NCBI GenBank assembly: GCA_900299025.1
Contig: OMIE01000066.1
Span: 61,189 to 125,188, forward strand
Reading direction: 5' to 3'
Source of the DNA: Burkholderiaceae bacterium
Lineage (GTDB): Bacteria > Pseudomonadota > Gammaproteobacteria > Burkholderiales > Burkholderiaceae_E
Length of the DNA stretch: 64,000 bases
The notes below the pieces were generated by a model that saw only the letters and a list, made by a program, of their open reading frames with translations, ran no database searches and was not told where the DNA came from. This document shows positions 24,657-35,142 of the stretch, piece after piece. The position numbers and the translations under genes are program-made. Within the stretch, counting starts at the first letter, position 1. Each line of letters begins with the position of its first letter.

Positions 24657-25666
24657 CAAACCACCCCAGCTTGCAACAAATCATGAATATTGAGCGCACC
24701 GACCAAGATGCCCTTGGCATCGGTGACCAAGACTTGAGTAATACGCCTTGACTCCATCATATGCGCTGCTTCGCTTGCCAAGGCTTGCGGGCCTAAACAG
24801 GCCGGATTGCGGTGCATCCATTGGGCGATGGGCTGACTTAGAAAATCGCTTCCCGTTTCCAGCGCTCGTCTTAAGTCGCCATCAGTGAAAATGCCGACCG
24901 CGCGTTGTTGCTGGTCAACAACAGCTGTCATGCCGAGCCGCTTTTTAGTCATTTCAATCACCGCAGCCTTGGTATCGGCTTCACGATCAACCGAAGGAAT
25001 GGCATCGCCGGTTCGCATCAGATCGCCCACCATCGTAAGCAATCGGCGACCTAGCGCACCGCCCGGATGCGAGAGCGCAAACTGCTCGGCATTAAAGCCT
25101 CTGGCCTCGAGCAAGGTGACAGCAATTGCATCGCCCATGGCCATTGCAGCCGTCGTGCTCGCGGTCGGAGCGAGGTTAAGTGGGCAGGCTTCCCGCGCAA
25201 CCTTGACCAACACATGGACATCGGACTGAATCGCAAGGGTCGACTGCGCATCGCCGGTCATGGCAATAAGCGCTGTACCGCGCCGCTTAAGCAGCGGCAA
25301 AATCCGCACGATCTCCTCAGTCTGGCCAGAGTTTGAAAGTGCGAGTACCAAGTCTTGCGCGGTCACCATACCAAGGTCGCCGTGGCTGGCTTCTGCGGGA
25401 TGCAAGAAAAAAGCCGGTGTACCCGTCGATGCAAGCGTTGCTGCGATTTTGTGAGCAACATGACCCGATTTGCCCATCCCGGTCGCAATCACTTTACCTT
25501 TGCAGGCAAGTAGCATCTCGCAGGCCTTGATCAGCGCCGCACTGCGTGGGCTTTGTGGGTCTGCCTCAAAACCCGCCGCGAGTTCTTCGAGTGCTTGAGC
25601 TTGAATCCCAAGGGCCTTGCGCGCTGAGGCGATAAGCCTTAGAGGGTCGTGTACGGGCTTGGGCAT
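24656..25666 (-). CDS. kdsD: D-arabinose 5-phosphate isomerase
   Basis: A 336-aa KdsD/KpsF protein converting ribulose 5-phosphate to arabinose 5-phosphate, the first step to the Kdo sugar of lipopolysaccharide. The SIS domain (about 40-180) contains GMGKSGHVAHKIAATLAST, HPAEASHGDLGM and LSNSGQTEEI. Two CBS domains fill residues about 210-330 (VGIFTDGDLRRALETG is in the first). It heads the minus-strand operon kdsD-lptC-lptA-lptB-rpoN and diverges from the Kef-type antiporter with 31 bases between starts. Confidence 0.95.
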   Translation of the reverse strand: MPKPVHDPLRLIASARKALGIQAQALEELAAGFEADPQSPRSAALIKACEMLLACKGKVIATGMGKSGHVAHKIAATLASTGTPAFFLHPAEASHGDLGMVTAQDLVLALSNSGQTEEIVRILPLLKRRGTALIAMTGDAQSTLAIQSDVHVLVKVAREACPLNLAPTASTTAAMAMGDAIAVTLLEARGFNAEQFALSHPGGALGRRLLTMVGDLMRTGDAIPSVDREADTKAAVIEMTKKRLGMTAVVDQQQRAVGIFTDGDLRRALETGSDFLSQPIAQWMHRNPACLGPQALASEAAHMMESRRITQVLVTDAKGILVGALNIHDLLQAGVV

Positions 25667-25697
25667 GGATTCCTTGATCGGGGCCTAGAATGGCGTG

Positions 25698-27764
25698 ATG
25701 TCTGAGTATACAAACCCCGGTCTCTTTGAGCTTGCGCTCGGCCTTATGCTCGCGGTTACCGCTGCGGTGGTCGTTTTGCGCAAACTCGGCCAACCTCCCC
25801 TGGTTGCCTATCTCTTCGTTGGGGTGACGCTTGGGCCCTGGCTGTCGCGGGCCTTGGCCAATGATGAAGTCGTCAAACACCTTGGCGAACTTGGGGTTGT
25901 CTTACTGATGTTTACCTTGGGGCTCGAATTCAATCTGGCAAAGTTGCGTTCGATGCGGCAACACGTCTTCGTGTTGGGGGCTTTGCAAGTCGGTTCGACA
26001 CTGATCCTGTCGGTTTTGATGTTGCTGCTGTTACCGGCGTGGATGATCAGTCGATTGCTGCCCGCAGAGGCCGACTGGAAAACCGGCTTTGTGATCGGTG
26101 CGGCGCTGGCGATGTCATCAACAGCGCTCATTACCAAACTATTGGCTGAGCGTCGAGAACTAGAGAGCGAACACGGACGACGCGCTTTTGGGGTCTTGCT
26201 TTTCCAGGACCTTGCGGTGATTCCTCTGCTTGTTGTTATTCCCGCGCTTGGGGGCGGTGATTCGCTGTTAAACGACTTGTTTTTGGCGCTGCTCAAGGCT
26301 GCCGTGCTGCTCTTTGTCTTGCTTCGCATCGGCCCTGTCGTGATGCGTCGCTGGTTTCGCATGGTGGCAAGGCAGCGATCGCACGAGCTTTTTACGGTCA
26401 ATGTTTTGTTGGCGAGTCTGTTTTTTGCCTGGTTAACCCATGCGGCTGGCTTGTCGATGGAGTTGGGCGCCTTTGTCGCCGGCATGTTGATTGCCGAAAC
26501 CGAGTTCAAAGTGCAGGTTGAAGACGACATCAAGCCCTTTCGCGACCTTCTACTCGGATTGTTTTTTGTAACGATAGGAATGAAGCTTGATGTGCGCGAA
26601 TTGCCTGCAATTTGGCCCGAAGTGCTCATGCTTTTGGTGTTGATCATTCCGCTTAAAGCCATGCTGATCGCCTTTTTAGTTCGATCGCTGCGGGCAAGTG
26701 AGGGCATTGCGATTCGAACCGCGATTTGGCTTGCCCAGGGTGGTGAATTCGGCTTTGTGCTTTTAGGTCTTGGGCTCTCGGCTGGCTATTTCCCAAGTTC
26801 GACCATGCAAGTGATGCTTGCCGCCATGCTCTTGTCGATGCTAGCCGCCCCCGTGTTGATACAACGCGCTGATTGGTTGGCCATGCGTTTATCGCTGCAA
26901 GATTGGATGATGCAGTCGGTTCGCATGCAGCAAATTGCCAGTAAAGCCTTTGGCCGTAGTGGCCATGTCGTGATTTGTGGCTTTGGTCGGAGCGGCCAGA
27001 GCCTTGCGCGACTGTTGCGCAGTGAATCGGTTCAATACCTTGCGCTAGACACCGACCCAGATCGCGTGCGTATTGCCTCAAAGGCTGGTGAGCCGGTTGC
27101 TTATGCCGATTCATCAAAGCGCGAAGCCCTAATCTCGGTTGGTTTGCAGCGAGCGGCCGCTTTGGCCATTACCTTTGACGACACCCCAACCGCTGAGCGC
27201 GTGTTGCACTTGGTACGCGAACTTGCCCCTAAGCTCCCGGTGCTTGTTCGAACAGCCCATGAAGCTGATATCGCGAGGCTTCGAGCAGCCGGTGCTACCG
27301 AGGTGATCCCAGAAATTATCGAGGGCAGCCTCATGATGGGTTCGCACGTGATGGCACTTGCAGGTGTCTCGCTTCCCAAAGTGTTTCGCAGGGTTCGAGA
27401 GGTGCGAGCTGATCGCTATGAAATGTTACAGGGCTATTTTGAGGGAGCCGATGATCGGCACGACGATTTGATTGAACATGATTCGGTGATGCTTCGGAGT
27501 ATCGAAGTGCCCGAGGATTCCGCTTGGGCTGAACAAGAGCCTGCGCGATTAATCGCTGGCGCTACGGCAAGGCTGATTGCGGTTATTCGTGAAGGTCAAC
27601 GGATAGCAGCCTCGGACGTTGGAGTGATGAAGGGGCAGGACTTACTCATCCTCTCAGGCACAGGTGAAGGCCTGCAAGAGCTTGAAGATCGCTTGCTCGA
27701 AGAGCGACCATCGATGGTTCAGCAAGCATCCGCCAATGCCTCAGGCCCCAAGCCCCCGTTATGA
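25698..27764 (+). CDS. Kef-type monovalent cation:proton antiporter (CPA2)
   Basis: A 688-aa inner-membrane antiporter of the CPA2 family. About 12 transmembrane helices occupy residues 1-395, with GVVLLMFTLGLEFNL and AMSSTALITKLL among the family motifs. A cytoplasmic TrkA-N (RCK) domain starts near residue 417 with GFGRSGQSLARLL and an acidic end LALDTDPDRV that suggests NAD(H) binding. A TrkA-C domain closes the protein. It exchanges K+ or Na+ for protons. I use the ATG at 25698; a GTG just before is possible. The gene overlaps the next one by four bases. Kef-type antiporters next to kdsD are usual in this group. Confidence 0.9.
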   Translation: MSEYTNPGLFELALGLMLAVTAAVVVLRKLGQPPLVAYLFVGVTLGPWLSRALANDEVVKHLGELGVVLLMFTLGLEFNLAKLRSMRQHVFVLGALQVGSTLILSVLMLLLLPAWMISRLLPAEADWKTGFVIGAALAMSSTALITKLLAERRELESEHGRRAFGVLLFQDLAVIPLLVVIPALGGGDSLLNDLFLALLKAAVLLFVLLRIGPVVMRRWFRMVARQRSHELFTVNVLLASLFFAWLTHAAGLSMELGAFVAGMLIAETEFKVQVEDDIKPFRDLLLGLFFVTIGMKLDVRELPAIWPEVLMLLVLIIPLKAMLIAFLVRSLRASEGIAIRTAIWLAQGGEFGFVLLGLGLSAGYFPSSTMQVMLAAMLLSMLAAPVLIQRADWLAMRLSLQDWMMQSVRMQQIASKAFGRSGHVVICGFGRSGQSLARLLRSESVQYLALDTDPDRVRIASKAGEPVAYADSSKREALISVGLQRAAALAITFDDTPTAERVLHLVRELAPKLPVLVRTAHEADIARLRAAGATEVIPEIIEGSLMMGSHVMALAGVSLPKVFRRVREVRADRYEMLQGYFEGADDRHDDLIEHDSVMLRSIEVPEDSAWAEQEPARLIAGATARLIAVIREGQRIAASDVGVMKGQDLLILSGTGEGLQELEDRLLEERPSMVQQASANASGPKPPL

Positions 27765-28564
27765 CCGAGCCTTTGATTTCATTTAACGATGTTGACTTTG
27801 GCTACGGTCAGCGAACCATCTTGCAAGCTTTGTGTTTTAGCGTCGAGCAGGGTGAATTGCTGGCCATTATGGGAGGCTCAGGCAGTGGGAAGACAACAAT
27901 CCTGCGCTTGATCGGCGGCCTCGTCCGACAGCAGCGTGGTTCTATTCGTGTGCGTTCACAGGCCATGGAGAGCCTCAATGAGGTTGCTTTGCGAGCGCTG
28001 CGCCGTCATATGGGGATGCTGTTTCAAGCCGGCGCTTTGTTTACCGATCTTTCTGTTTTTGAGAATGTTGCGTTCCCCTTGCGCGAACACACACGCCTCC
28101 CCGAGCGGATGATCCGGGATCTTGTATTGATGAAACTTCATGCGGTCGGCTTACATGCTGTGGGGGAGCGTATGCCCTCCGAGTTGTCGGGCGGTATGGC
28201 TAGGCGAGTGGCTCTGGCAAGAGCGATTGCACTCGATCCCCCGATTTTGATGTGTGACGAGCCATTTGCAGGGCTCGATCCGATCTCGCTCGGTACGGTG
28301 GCAGGCTTATTGCGCCGGCTCACAAAGTCGCTGGGACTTACTACTTTGCTCGTGACCCACGATGTTGAAGAAAGTCTTGCGATTGCCGATCGCATCATCC
28401 TTGTTGGTCATGGTCGGATTATGGCTGTGGGCACCCCACAGGCGATGCGAGAAAGCAGCGATCCCTTCGTGCGCCAATTCATCGACGGCACCGAACATGG
28501 GCCTGTGCCTTTTCATGCACCGGGTCCAAAGCTGGGCGCACTTCTCGGGTTGGAGCGTCCTTAA
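27761..28564 (+). CDS. mlaF: Phospholipid-transport ABC ATPase
   Basis: A 267-aa ATPase of the MlaFEDB complex, which moves phospholipids between the inner and outer membranes and keeps outer-leaflet asymmetry. Walker A GGSGSGKTTILRLI, Q-loop GMLFQAGALFTDLSVFENVAFPLRE in two parts, signature LSGGMARRVALARAI, Walker B PPILMCDEPFAGLDP and switch VTHDVEESL are intact. The start overlaps the antiporter stop (ATGA) and the stop overlaps the mlaE start. All six mla genes follow in one direction. Confidence 0.94.
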   Translation: MTEPLISFNDVDFGYGQRTILQALCFSVEQGELLAIMGGSGSGKTTILRLIGGLVRQQRGSIRVRSQAMESLNEVALRALRRHMGMLFQAGALFTDLSVFENVAFPLREHTRLPERMIRDLVLMKLHAVGLHAVGERMPSELSGGMARRVALARAIALDPPILMCDEPFAGLDPISLGTVAGLLRRLTKSLGLTTLLVTHDVEESLAIADRIILVGHGRIMAVGTPQAMRESSDPFVRQFIDGTEHGPVPFHAPGPKLGALLGLERP

Positions 28565-29355
28565 TGGGCAGATTTGGGATGCTCGGTTTGCGTTCACTCG
28601 GCGCTTGGGTGATTGCCCAATTAACGCAACTTGGCATGCTGGCAGGCTTTTATGCCAGGCTCAGTATGTTGTTTTGGTCTGCCTTTACGAGACCACGCCT
28701 GCTGCTCGCTCAGTTGCATTTTGTAGGAAATCGCTCGCTTGCCATCACGCTTGTATCGGGTCTTTTTGTTGGGTTTGTACTCGGACTTCAGGGCTATTAC
28801 ACCCTCAATCGTTATGGTTCAGAAGAGGCGCTTGGCTTACTGGTTGCACTTTCCTTAGTTCGTGAATTGGGTCCGGTGGTGGCCGCCTTGCTTTTTGCAG
28901 GTCGGGCGGGCACGTCGTTGACTGCTGAAGTGGGTCTTATGAAGGCTGGTGAACAACTTGATGCTATTTCGATGATGGGTATCGATCCGCTAAGGCGTAT
29001 TCTTGTGCCACGTTTTGCTGCTTCCTTGATTGCTATGCCCTTGCTGGCTGCGCTTTTTTCGGCTGTTGGGATCGGCGGCGGCTATGTGGTCGGCGTTGTG
29101 CTGATTGGGGTTGATAGTGGCGCTTTTTGGGCCCAAATGCAGTCGGGTGTTGATGTGGTGCATGATGTAGGCAGTGGGGTGCTGAAGAGTGTTGTGTTTG
29201 GCTGGATTTGTGGGGCAACAGCGCTCGCTATGGGATGGCTTGCGCGCCCCACGCCCGAGGGGGTTTCTCAAGCAACCACCCGGGCTGTCGTCGCATCATC
29301 ACTAACCGTACTCGGCGCTGATTTTTTACTCACCGCGCTTTTGTTTGGACAATAA
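28564..29355 (+). CDS. mlaE: Phospholipid-transport ABC permease
   Basis: A 263-aa MlaE family permease with five or six predicted membrane segments. Family motifs are FVGNRSLAITLVSGLFVGFVLG, YGSEEALGLLVALSLVRELGPV with the following VVAALLFAGRAGTSLTAEVG, and MKAGEQLDAISMMGIDPLRR. It forms the membrane core of the Mla complex with MlaF, MlaD and MlaB. The start overlaps the mlaF stop by one base (TAATG). Confidence 0.94.
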   Translation: MGRFGMLGLRSLGAWVIAQLTQLGMLAGFYARLSMLFWSAFTRPRLLLAQLHFVGNRSLAITLVSGLFVGFVLGLQGYYTLNRYGSEEALGLLVALSLVRELGPVVAALLFAGRAGTSLTAEVGLMKAGEQLDAISMMGIDPLRRILVPRFAASLIAMPLLAALFSAVGIGGGYVVGVVLIGVDSGAFWAQMQSGVDVVHDVGSGVLKSVVFGWICGATALAMGWLARPTPEGVSQATTRAVVASSLTVLGADFLLTALLFGQ

Positions 29356-29366
29356 TCGAGGTTTTC

Positions 29367-29855
29367 ATGGCTCAGCAGCAATCGACCGCAGCGCGCGACC
29401 TCGCCGTGGGGATTTTCGTGGTCATCGGCTTGCTCGCCTTATTGTTTCTCGCCTTGCGAGCGGGAAATATGGGGGGCTTTCAGCTCGGCCCGAGCTACCA
29501 GCTGCGAGCGAAATTCGACAACATTGGCGGCTTGAAGGTACGCGCCCCGGTCAAGAGTGCGGGCGTCGTCATTGGGCGCGTGGTTTCAATCCGATTAGAT
29601 CCCAAGACTTACCAGGCCGAAGTCTTGTTAAGCCTTGATCAGGCAGTCGTCTTTCCCAAAGACAGCTCGGCGCGGATTCTCACCTCAGGTCTGCTCGGTG
29701 AACAATATATCGGTCTCGAAGCGGGTGCAGATCAGCAAAATTTAAGCGACGGAGCGGAAATCAAGATGACGCAATCGGCTGTCGTCTTAGAGTCCCTGAT
29801 TAGTCAGTTTTTATATCGAAGCGCCGAACAAGCCGGCGCATCCGAGAAGCGATGA
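29367..29855 (+). CDS. mlaD: Mla complex MCE-domain protein
   Basis: A 162-aa MlaD with one N-terminal transmembrane helix (about residues 12-30, LAVGIFVVIGLLALLFLAL) and one MCE domain (about 40-118) in the periplasm. The MCE core reads YQLRAKFDNIGGLKVRAPVK, SAGVVIGRVVSI and LTSGLLGEQYIGLE. It forms the hexameric ring of the inner-membrane complex. It starts 11 bases after mlaE and its stop overlaps the mlaA start. Confidence 0.94.
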   Translation: MAQQQSTAARDLAVGIFVVIGLLALLFLALRAGNMGGFQLGPSYQLRAKFDNIGGLKVRAPVKSAGVVIGRVVSIRLDPKTYQAEVLLSLDQAVVFPKDSSARILTSGLLGEQYIGLEAGADQQNLSDGAEIKMTQSAVVLESLISQFLYRSAEQAGASEKR

Positions 29856-30817
29856 GCGCAGGCATTGTCGGCATGACGAGTCGCTGCTTTGCTGCTAAGT
29901 GTGTAATAAGGCGCTTGCAGCGAGGTCTGGGACCTATGTTGCTGAGGTATTTGTTTTGTAGCCTCGGTCTTTTTCCAGCGCTGCAATCCGCGGCGCAATC
30001 GGTCGATGTTGGGCATTCATTCGATTTAGCGCAGATCCTGGATGCCGAGCTGGGAGCCGATGGATCTCAGACATTGGATGCCCTGCGGTCGACGCATGAA
30101 TCGGCCGATCTTGTAGCGGGCGGCAACGAGCTTGCTGCTCATGCAAACGAGCTGGCGGTTGAGCCACTATCCTTTTTCAAGCCTGCAGATTCCGCCGCGG
30201 TATTGGCAAGTGATCCCTTCGAACCGGTTAATCGCTTGGTTTTTAGATTCAACGAACAACTCGACCGCCGACTGATCCGTCCTGTGGCAAGGGTCTACCT
30301 GCAAACGCTGCCTGGGCCCTTGCGCGATGGCTTTAGTAACATGCTTTTGAACTTAGACGATCTGGTTAGTTTCCTCAATCAGTTGCTGCAAGCGAAGCCT
30401 TCGAAGGCTGCGGTCAGCTTGGCGCGCTTCATTTTCAATAGTAGTTTTGGCATTGTCGGCTTTTTTGACATTGCCTCAGAAGCGGGCCTTTATCATGAGA
30501 GCGAGGACCTCGGCCAAACCTTTGCTGTTTGGGGTGTGCCGAGCGGTCCCTATGTGGTCTTGCCACTGTTTGGGCCATCGACATTTCGTGATGCATCGGC
30601 TCGAGTACTTTTTCAGCCCTTTGCGCCGATTAGGCAAATAAAGCCGAGTGAGACCCGATATGGTTTGATCGCAGCAGGTCTGCTTTCGGCACGCGCGGAG
30701 TTATTGGAGGTATCGCAGTCCTCGGGCCTGCTCGTGATTGACCGGTATTTATTTGCGCGTGATGCCTTTTTGCAACGTCGCCGCAACCAAATCTACGACG
30801 GCGAGCCGCCAGAGTGA
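29852..30817 (+). CDS. mlaA: MlaA/VacJ-type protein without lipobox
   Basis: MlaA sits in the outer membrane and draws mislocalised phospholipids out of the outer leaflet toward MlaC. The conserved domain begins at DPFEPVNRLVFRFNEQLDRR and includes FANMLLNLDDL-like FSNMLLNLDDL, FIFNSSFGIVGFFDIA and GQTFAVWGVPSGPYVVLPLFGPST in parts. Two features are odd. First, this family is normally a lipoprotein, but the signal segment (about 29-50, ending QSAAQS) has no lipobox cysteine. C36 lies inside the hydrophobic stretch, not at its end. Second, about 65 poorly conserved residues separate it from the core. The ATG at 29852 overlaps the mlaD stop (ATGA); the ATG at 29936 would start directly at the signal peptide. 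Confidence 0.86.
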   Translation: MSAGIVGMTSRCFAAKCVIRRLQRGLGPMLLRYLFCSLGLFPALQSAAQSVDVGHSFDLAQILDAELGADGSQTLDALRSTHESADLVAGGNELAAHANELAVEPLSFFKPADSAAVLASDPFEPVNRLVFRFNEQLDRRLIRPVARVYLQTLPGPLRDGFSNMLLNLDDLVSFLNQLLQAKPSKAAVSLARFIFNSSFGIVGFFDIASEAGLYHESEDLGQTFAVWGVPSGPYVVLPLFGPSTFRDASARVLFQPFAPIRQIKPSETRYGLIAAGLLSARAELLEVSQSSGLLVIDRYLFARDAFLQRRRNQIYDGEPPE

Positions 30818-30900
30818 ATCTCCTTAGGATTACAGGGGCTGGCCACTTTGGAGCTCTTAAAATCGCTGATTCCTCCTTAAAAAACATCCTGTCTCTTTAT

Positions 30901-31575
30901 ATGCTTCGAATCAATAACGATTTTTTGCTCAAATCCAAGCATGGGCTATGGCCGCGAGCGTATCGATGGCTGCAAATACTTGCCGCGATTTTTCTAACGC
31001 TGCTTAGCCTTCAATCGGCAGCACAAACCCGTCCCGATGAGTTTGTTGCCCGAATTAGCAACGAAATTCTGGATAAAGTTCGCCAGCAACGCCAGGACCT
31101 CGTGAGTAATCCGCAAAAACTCAACGAATTTGTGAGCCAGGTCGTGATGCCGCATGTGGATTTTGAGCGTATGACCGCTCTGGCGGTTGGCCGAACTTGG
31201 CGTAACGCAAGTCCCGAGCAGCAACAAAGAATCAGCCAGGAGTTTCGCAACCTACTCACGAGGACCTACGCTGGGGCTTTGCAGTCCTTGCGTGACCAGA
31301 AAATCAGGCTTAAGCCATTTCGCGGTGACCTAGCCGACAATGAGGTTGTGGTGCGCTCCGAAATCATTGGTTCGCGTGGCGACCCGATTGGGCTCGACTA
31401 CAGGCTTTTTCGGCAGGGCGAGAATTGGAAGATTTACGACATCAATATCGCTGGTGTTTGGCTCGTTGAAACCTACCGAAACCAGTTTGCTTCGGAGATC
31501 AACGCGCGGGGTCTTGATGGTCTTATAACGACCCTTGCCGATCGCAATCGGGCGCTCGAAGCAAGAAAGCTTTGA
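30901..31575 (+). CDS. mlaC: Periplasmic phospholipid-binding protein
   Basis: A 224-aa MlaC (Ttg2D) that shuttles phospholipids across the periplasm between MlaA and MlaD. After a signal peptide (LQILAAIFLTLLSLQSAAQ) the domain shows LVSNPQKLNEFVSQVVMPHVD, ALAVGRTWRNASPEQQQRI, and GDPIGLDYRLF then WKIYDINIAGVWLVETYR. I prefer the ATG at 30901 because the signal peptide begins soon after. A GTG at 30814 overlaps the mlaA stop and would add 29 residues; the ribosome site upstream of 30901 is weak, so this is unsure. Confidence 0.9.
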   Translation: MLRINNDFLLKSKHGLWPRAYRWLQILAAIFLTLLSLQSAAQTRPDEFVARISNEILDKVRQQRQDLVSNPQKLNEFVSQVVMPHVDFERMTALAVGRTWRNASPEQQQRISQEFRNLLTRTYAGALQSLRDQKIRLKPFRGDLADNEVVVRSEIIGSRGDPIGLDYRLFRQGENWKIYDINIAGVWLVETYRNQFASEINARGLDGLITTLADRNRALEARKL

Positions 31576-31985
31576 GCTCACGACAAACTTTGAGCTCGCA
31601 CCAAGCTGTGACGCCTCACCAAACCGAGAGCACGCAGGGAACTGGGGCTCCCAAAGACCTGTTCGGTCCGACGCAGGCAGTCCTTAAGCTGCCCGCGCTT
31701 TGGGACTTGTCGGTGATGCCCCAGGCATTGAACCAATGCGTAGAAGTCCTCGATCGACTGCTTAAGGACAGTCAAAGCGGCGAACCGATCTTGCTTGATC
31801 TCTCAAGCCTCGAACGATTCGATTCTTGTGGGCTAGCGGCCTTGCTTGAGTTACAACGTCGTGTCATGGCCTGCGGTCGGGCACTTCACTGGCATGCCAT
31901 GTCAGATAATATGCAAGAACTCGCTGGGGTGTATGGTCTGTCAGCATGGTTTGTCGAGTCGCAGCCTCAGGTGCAAGGCGCTTAG
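31572..31985 (+). CDS. mlaB: STAS-domain Mla component
   Basis: A 137-aa STAS-domain protein matching MlaB, the cytoplasmic subunit that binds MlaF. The domain spans about residues 37-130; the key stretch is ILLDLSSLERFDSCGLAALLEL, read in parts as DLSSLERFDSCG, with the serine at the usual phosphorylation-like position. The N-terminal 35 residues are Ser/Thr/Gln-rich and not conserved. The start codon appears to be TTG at 31572, overlapping the mlaC stop (TTGA). No ATG precedes the domain in a suitable place. Position in the mla operon supports the call. Confidence 0.82.
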   Translation: MSSRQTLSSHQAVTPHQTESTQGTGAPKDLFGPTQAVLKLPALWDLSVMPQALNQCVEVLDRLLKDSQSGEPILLDLSSLERFDSCGLAALLELQRRVMACGRALHWHAMSDNMQELAGVYGLSAWFVESQPQVQGA

Positions 31986-31986
31986 C

Positions 31987-32901
31987 ATGACGAGCACCCA
32001 AGGGTCTGCGCGAGTCGAAAGCCCTGCGATCCGTTTGCAAGCGGTTGCAAAATCGTATGGCGCGTTGCGGGCGCTTGACGGCGTGACGCTCCGCGTCGAG
32101 CGAGGTGAGTTCTTCGGCTTACTTGGCCCGAACGGCGCAGGAAAAACCTCATTGATCTCGATTATCGCAGGCCTAAATAGGCCCACGGCGGGTTCGGTTG
32201 AGGTGATGGGCGTTGATGTGCTTGCACAGCCCGAGAGGGCGCGTCGCCAGCTCGGCGTCGTGCCCCAAGAACTTGTCTTTGATCCTTTTTTTACGGTGCG
32301 CGAAACCCTCGAACTTACAGCGGGCTACTACGGTGTTCAAGCCGATGATGGATGGATCGATGAGCTGCTTCATCATCTTGATTTGACTGCTAAAGCCTCA
32401 GCAAACATGCGAGCCTTGTCAGGGGGCATGAAGCGCCGTGTGCTGGTTGGACAAGCACTGGTTCATCGTCCTCCAGTGATTGTGCTCGATGAGCCAACCG
32501 CCGGAGTCGATGTTGAATTGCGGCAAAGTCTTTGGCGATTTATCGGCGAGCTCAATCAGCAGGGCCATACCATTGTGCTCACCACGCATTATCTTGAAGA
32601 GGCTCAAGCGATGTGCGGCCGTATCGCCATGCTTAAGCAGGGGCGAGTGGTGGCACTTGATCAAACCACGAAGCTGTTATCGCGCTATGAGGGAGGTGTG
32701 CTTCTTGTTCGCTACGGCGATGAAAGCACAGAGCGCTTACGCTTTAAGCATTACCTGGATTTGGAACCGATGATCGCCTCGATCCGGGTAAGTGGTCGAC
32801 CAGTCGACAGCTTGCACATCGAGGGTAGCAGCCTCGAAGACGTTTTTCTAGACATCATGCAAGAATCGGGTTCCTCGGGTTCACCGACTCCAATTCTCTA
32901 G
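31987..32901 (+). CDS. ABC transporter ATPase (YadG-like), orphan
   Basis: A 304-aa ABC ATPase of the DrrA/YadG drug-export type. Walker A GPNGAGKTSLISI, Q-loop VVPQELVFDPFFTV, signature LSGGMKRRVLVGQAL, Walker B PPVIVLDEPTAGVD and TTHYLEEAQ are all present, followed by the C-terminal extension. I chose the ATG at 31987, one base after the mlaB stop; a longer frame runs through mlaB and is a shadow. In related genomes the next gene is the ABC-2 permease partner. Here a bolA-like gene follows after 11 bases, so the transporter lacks its membrane half at this locus. Confidence 0.9.
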   Translation: MTSTQGSARVESPAIRLQAVAKSYGALRALDGVTLRVERGEFFGLLGPNGAGKTSLISIIAGLNRPTAGSVEVMGVDVLAQPERARRQLGVVPQELVFDPFFTVRETLELTAGYYGVQADDGWIDELLHHLDLTAKASANMRALSGGMKRRVLVGQALVHRPPVIVLDEPTAGVDVELRQSLWRFIGELNQQGHTIVLTTHYLEEAQAMCGRIAMLKQGRVVALDQTTKLLSRYEGGVLLVRYGDESTERLRFKHYLDLEPMIASIRVSGRPVDSLHIEGSSLEDVFLDIMQESGSSGSPTPIL

Positions 32902-32912
32902 CGGGGAAAACT

Positions 32913-34453
<1,541 letters not shown>

Positions 34454-34494
34454 CGCAAGCTGCCTCGCATGCCTGATGATCTGCGCGATGAGCC

Positions 34495-35142
34495 ATGACT
34501 AATCCGAATCAACAACTCACCTTGGCCTTATCAAAGGGCCGCATTCTTGAGGAAACCATGCCCTTGCTTGACCGCGCGGGTGTACAGGTCGACGCCAAGG
34601 AACTGGCTTCTCGGAAATTGATCATCCCCACCAGTGATCCTGACTTGCGTTTGCTGATCGTGCGCGCAAGCGATGTACCAACTTATGTCGCTTATGGCGC
34701 AGCCGATATGGGCGTTGCCGGTCATGATGTCTTGCTCGAGCACGGCAGCCAGGGTCTTTATCAGCCGATTGATTTGGGTATTGGACGCTGCCGGATGTGT
34801 GTTGCCGTACCCGCTGGCTTTGATTATCAACACGCGGTCCGCCGCGGCGCAAGACTTCGCATCGCAACCAAATACACCGAGACAGCTCGGAGCCATTTTG
34901 CTTCGAAAGGTGTACATGTTGACCTTATCAAGCTTTATGGTTCGATGGAACTTGCCCCGCTTGTCGGTTTGGCAGATGCCATTGTCGATCTGGTGAGTAC
35001 AGGCAGCACCTTGAAAGCCAATCACCTGGTCGAAGTCGAGGAGATTTGTCAGATCTCCTCGCGTCTGATTGTGAACCAGGCCGCCTTAAAAACCCGTGGT
35101 GCTCGTATTGCACCTTACTTGAAGGCTTTCGAAACCCGATGA
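34495..35142 (+). CDS. hisG: ATP phosphoribosyltransferase, short form
   Basis: HisG condenses ATP with PRPP in the first step of histidine synthesis. At 215 aa it is the short form, which lacks the C-terminal histidine-binding domain and needs HisZ as regulatory partner; hisZ is not in this window. Motifs are [18 protein letters not shown], the PRPP-binding segment [24 protein letters not shown] in parts, and [12 protein letters not shown]. It starts the his cluster, 41 bases after murA, and overlaps hisD by four bases. Confidence 0.96.
   Translation: MTNPNQQLTLALSKGRILEETMPLLDRAGVQVDAKELASRKLIIPTSDPDLRLLIVRASDVPTYVAYGAADMGVAGHDVLLEHGSQGLYQPIDLGIGRCRMCVAVPAGFDYQHAVRRGARLRIATKYTETARSHFASKGVHVDLIKLYGSMELAPLVGLADAIVDLVSTGSTLKANHLVEVEEICQISSRLIVNQAALKTRGARIAPYLKAFETR

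Noticed and set aside
25808..26707. 299-codon frame on the minus strand inside the Kef-type antiporter gene
   Set aside because: It is fully antisense to an intact antiporter with clear motifs, is rich in Ser/Thr/Arg as expected of a shadow frame, and shows no known domain.
31846..31986. 47-residue N-terminal extension of the ABC ATPase
   Set aside because: It runs through mlaB in another frame and has no ABC-like sequence; the ATG at 31987 is placed one base after mlaB.
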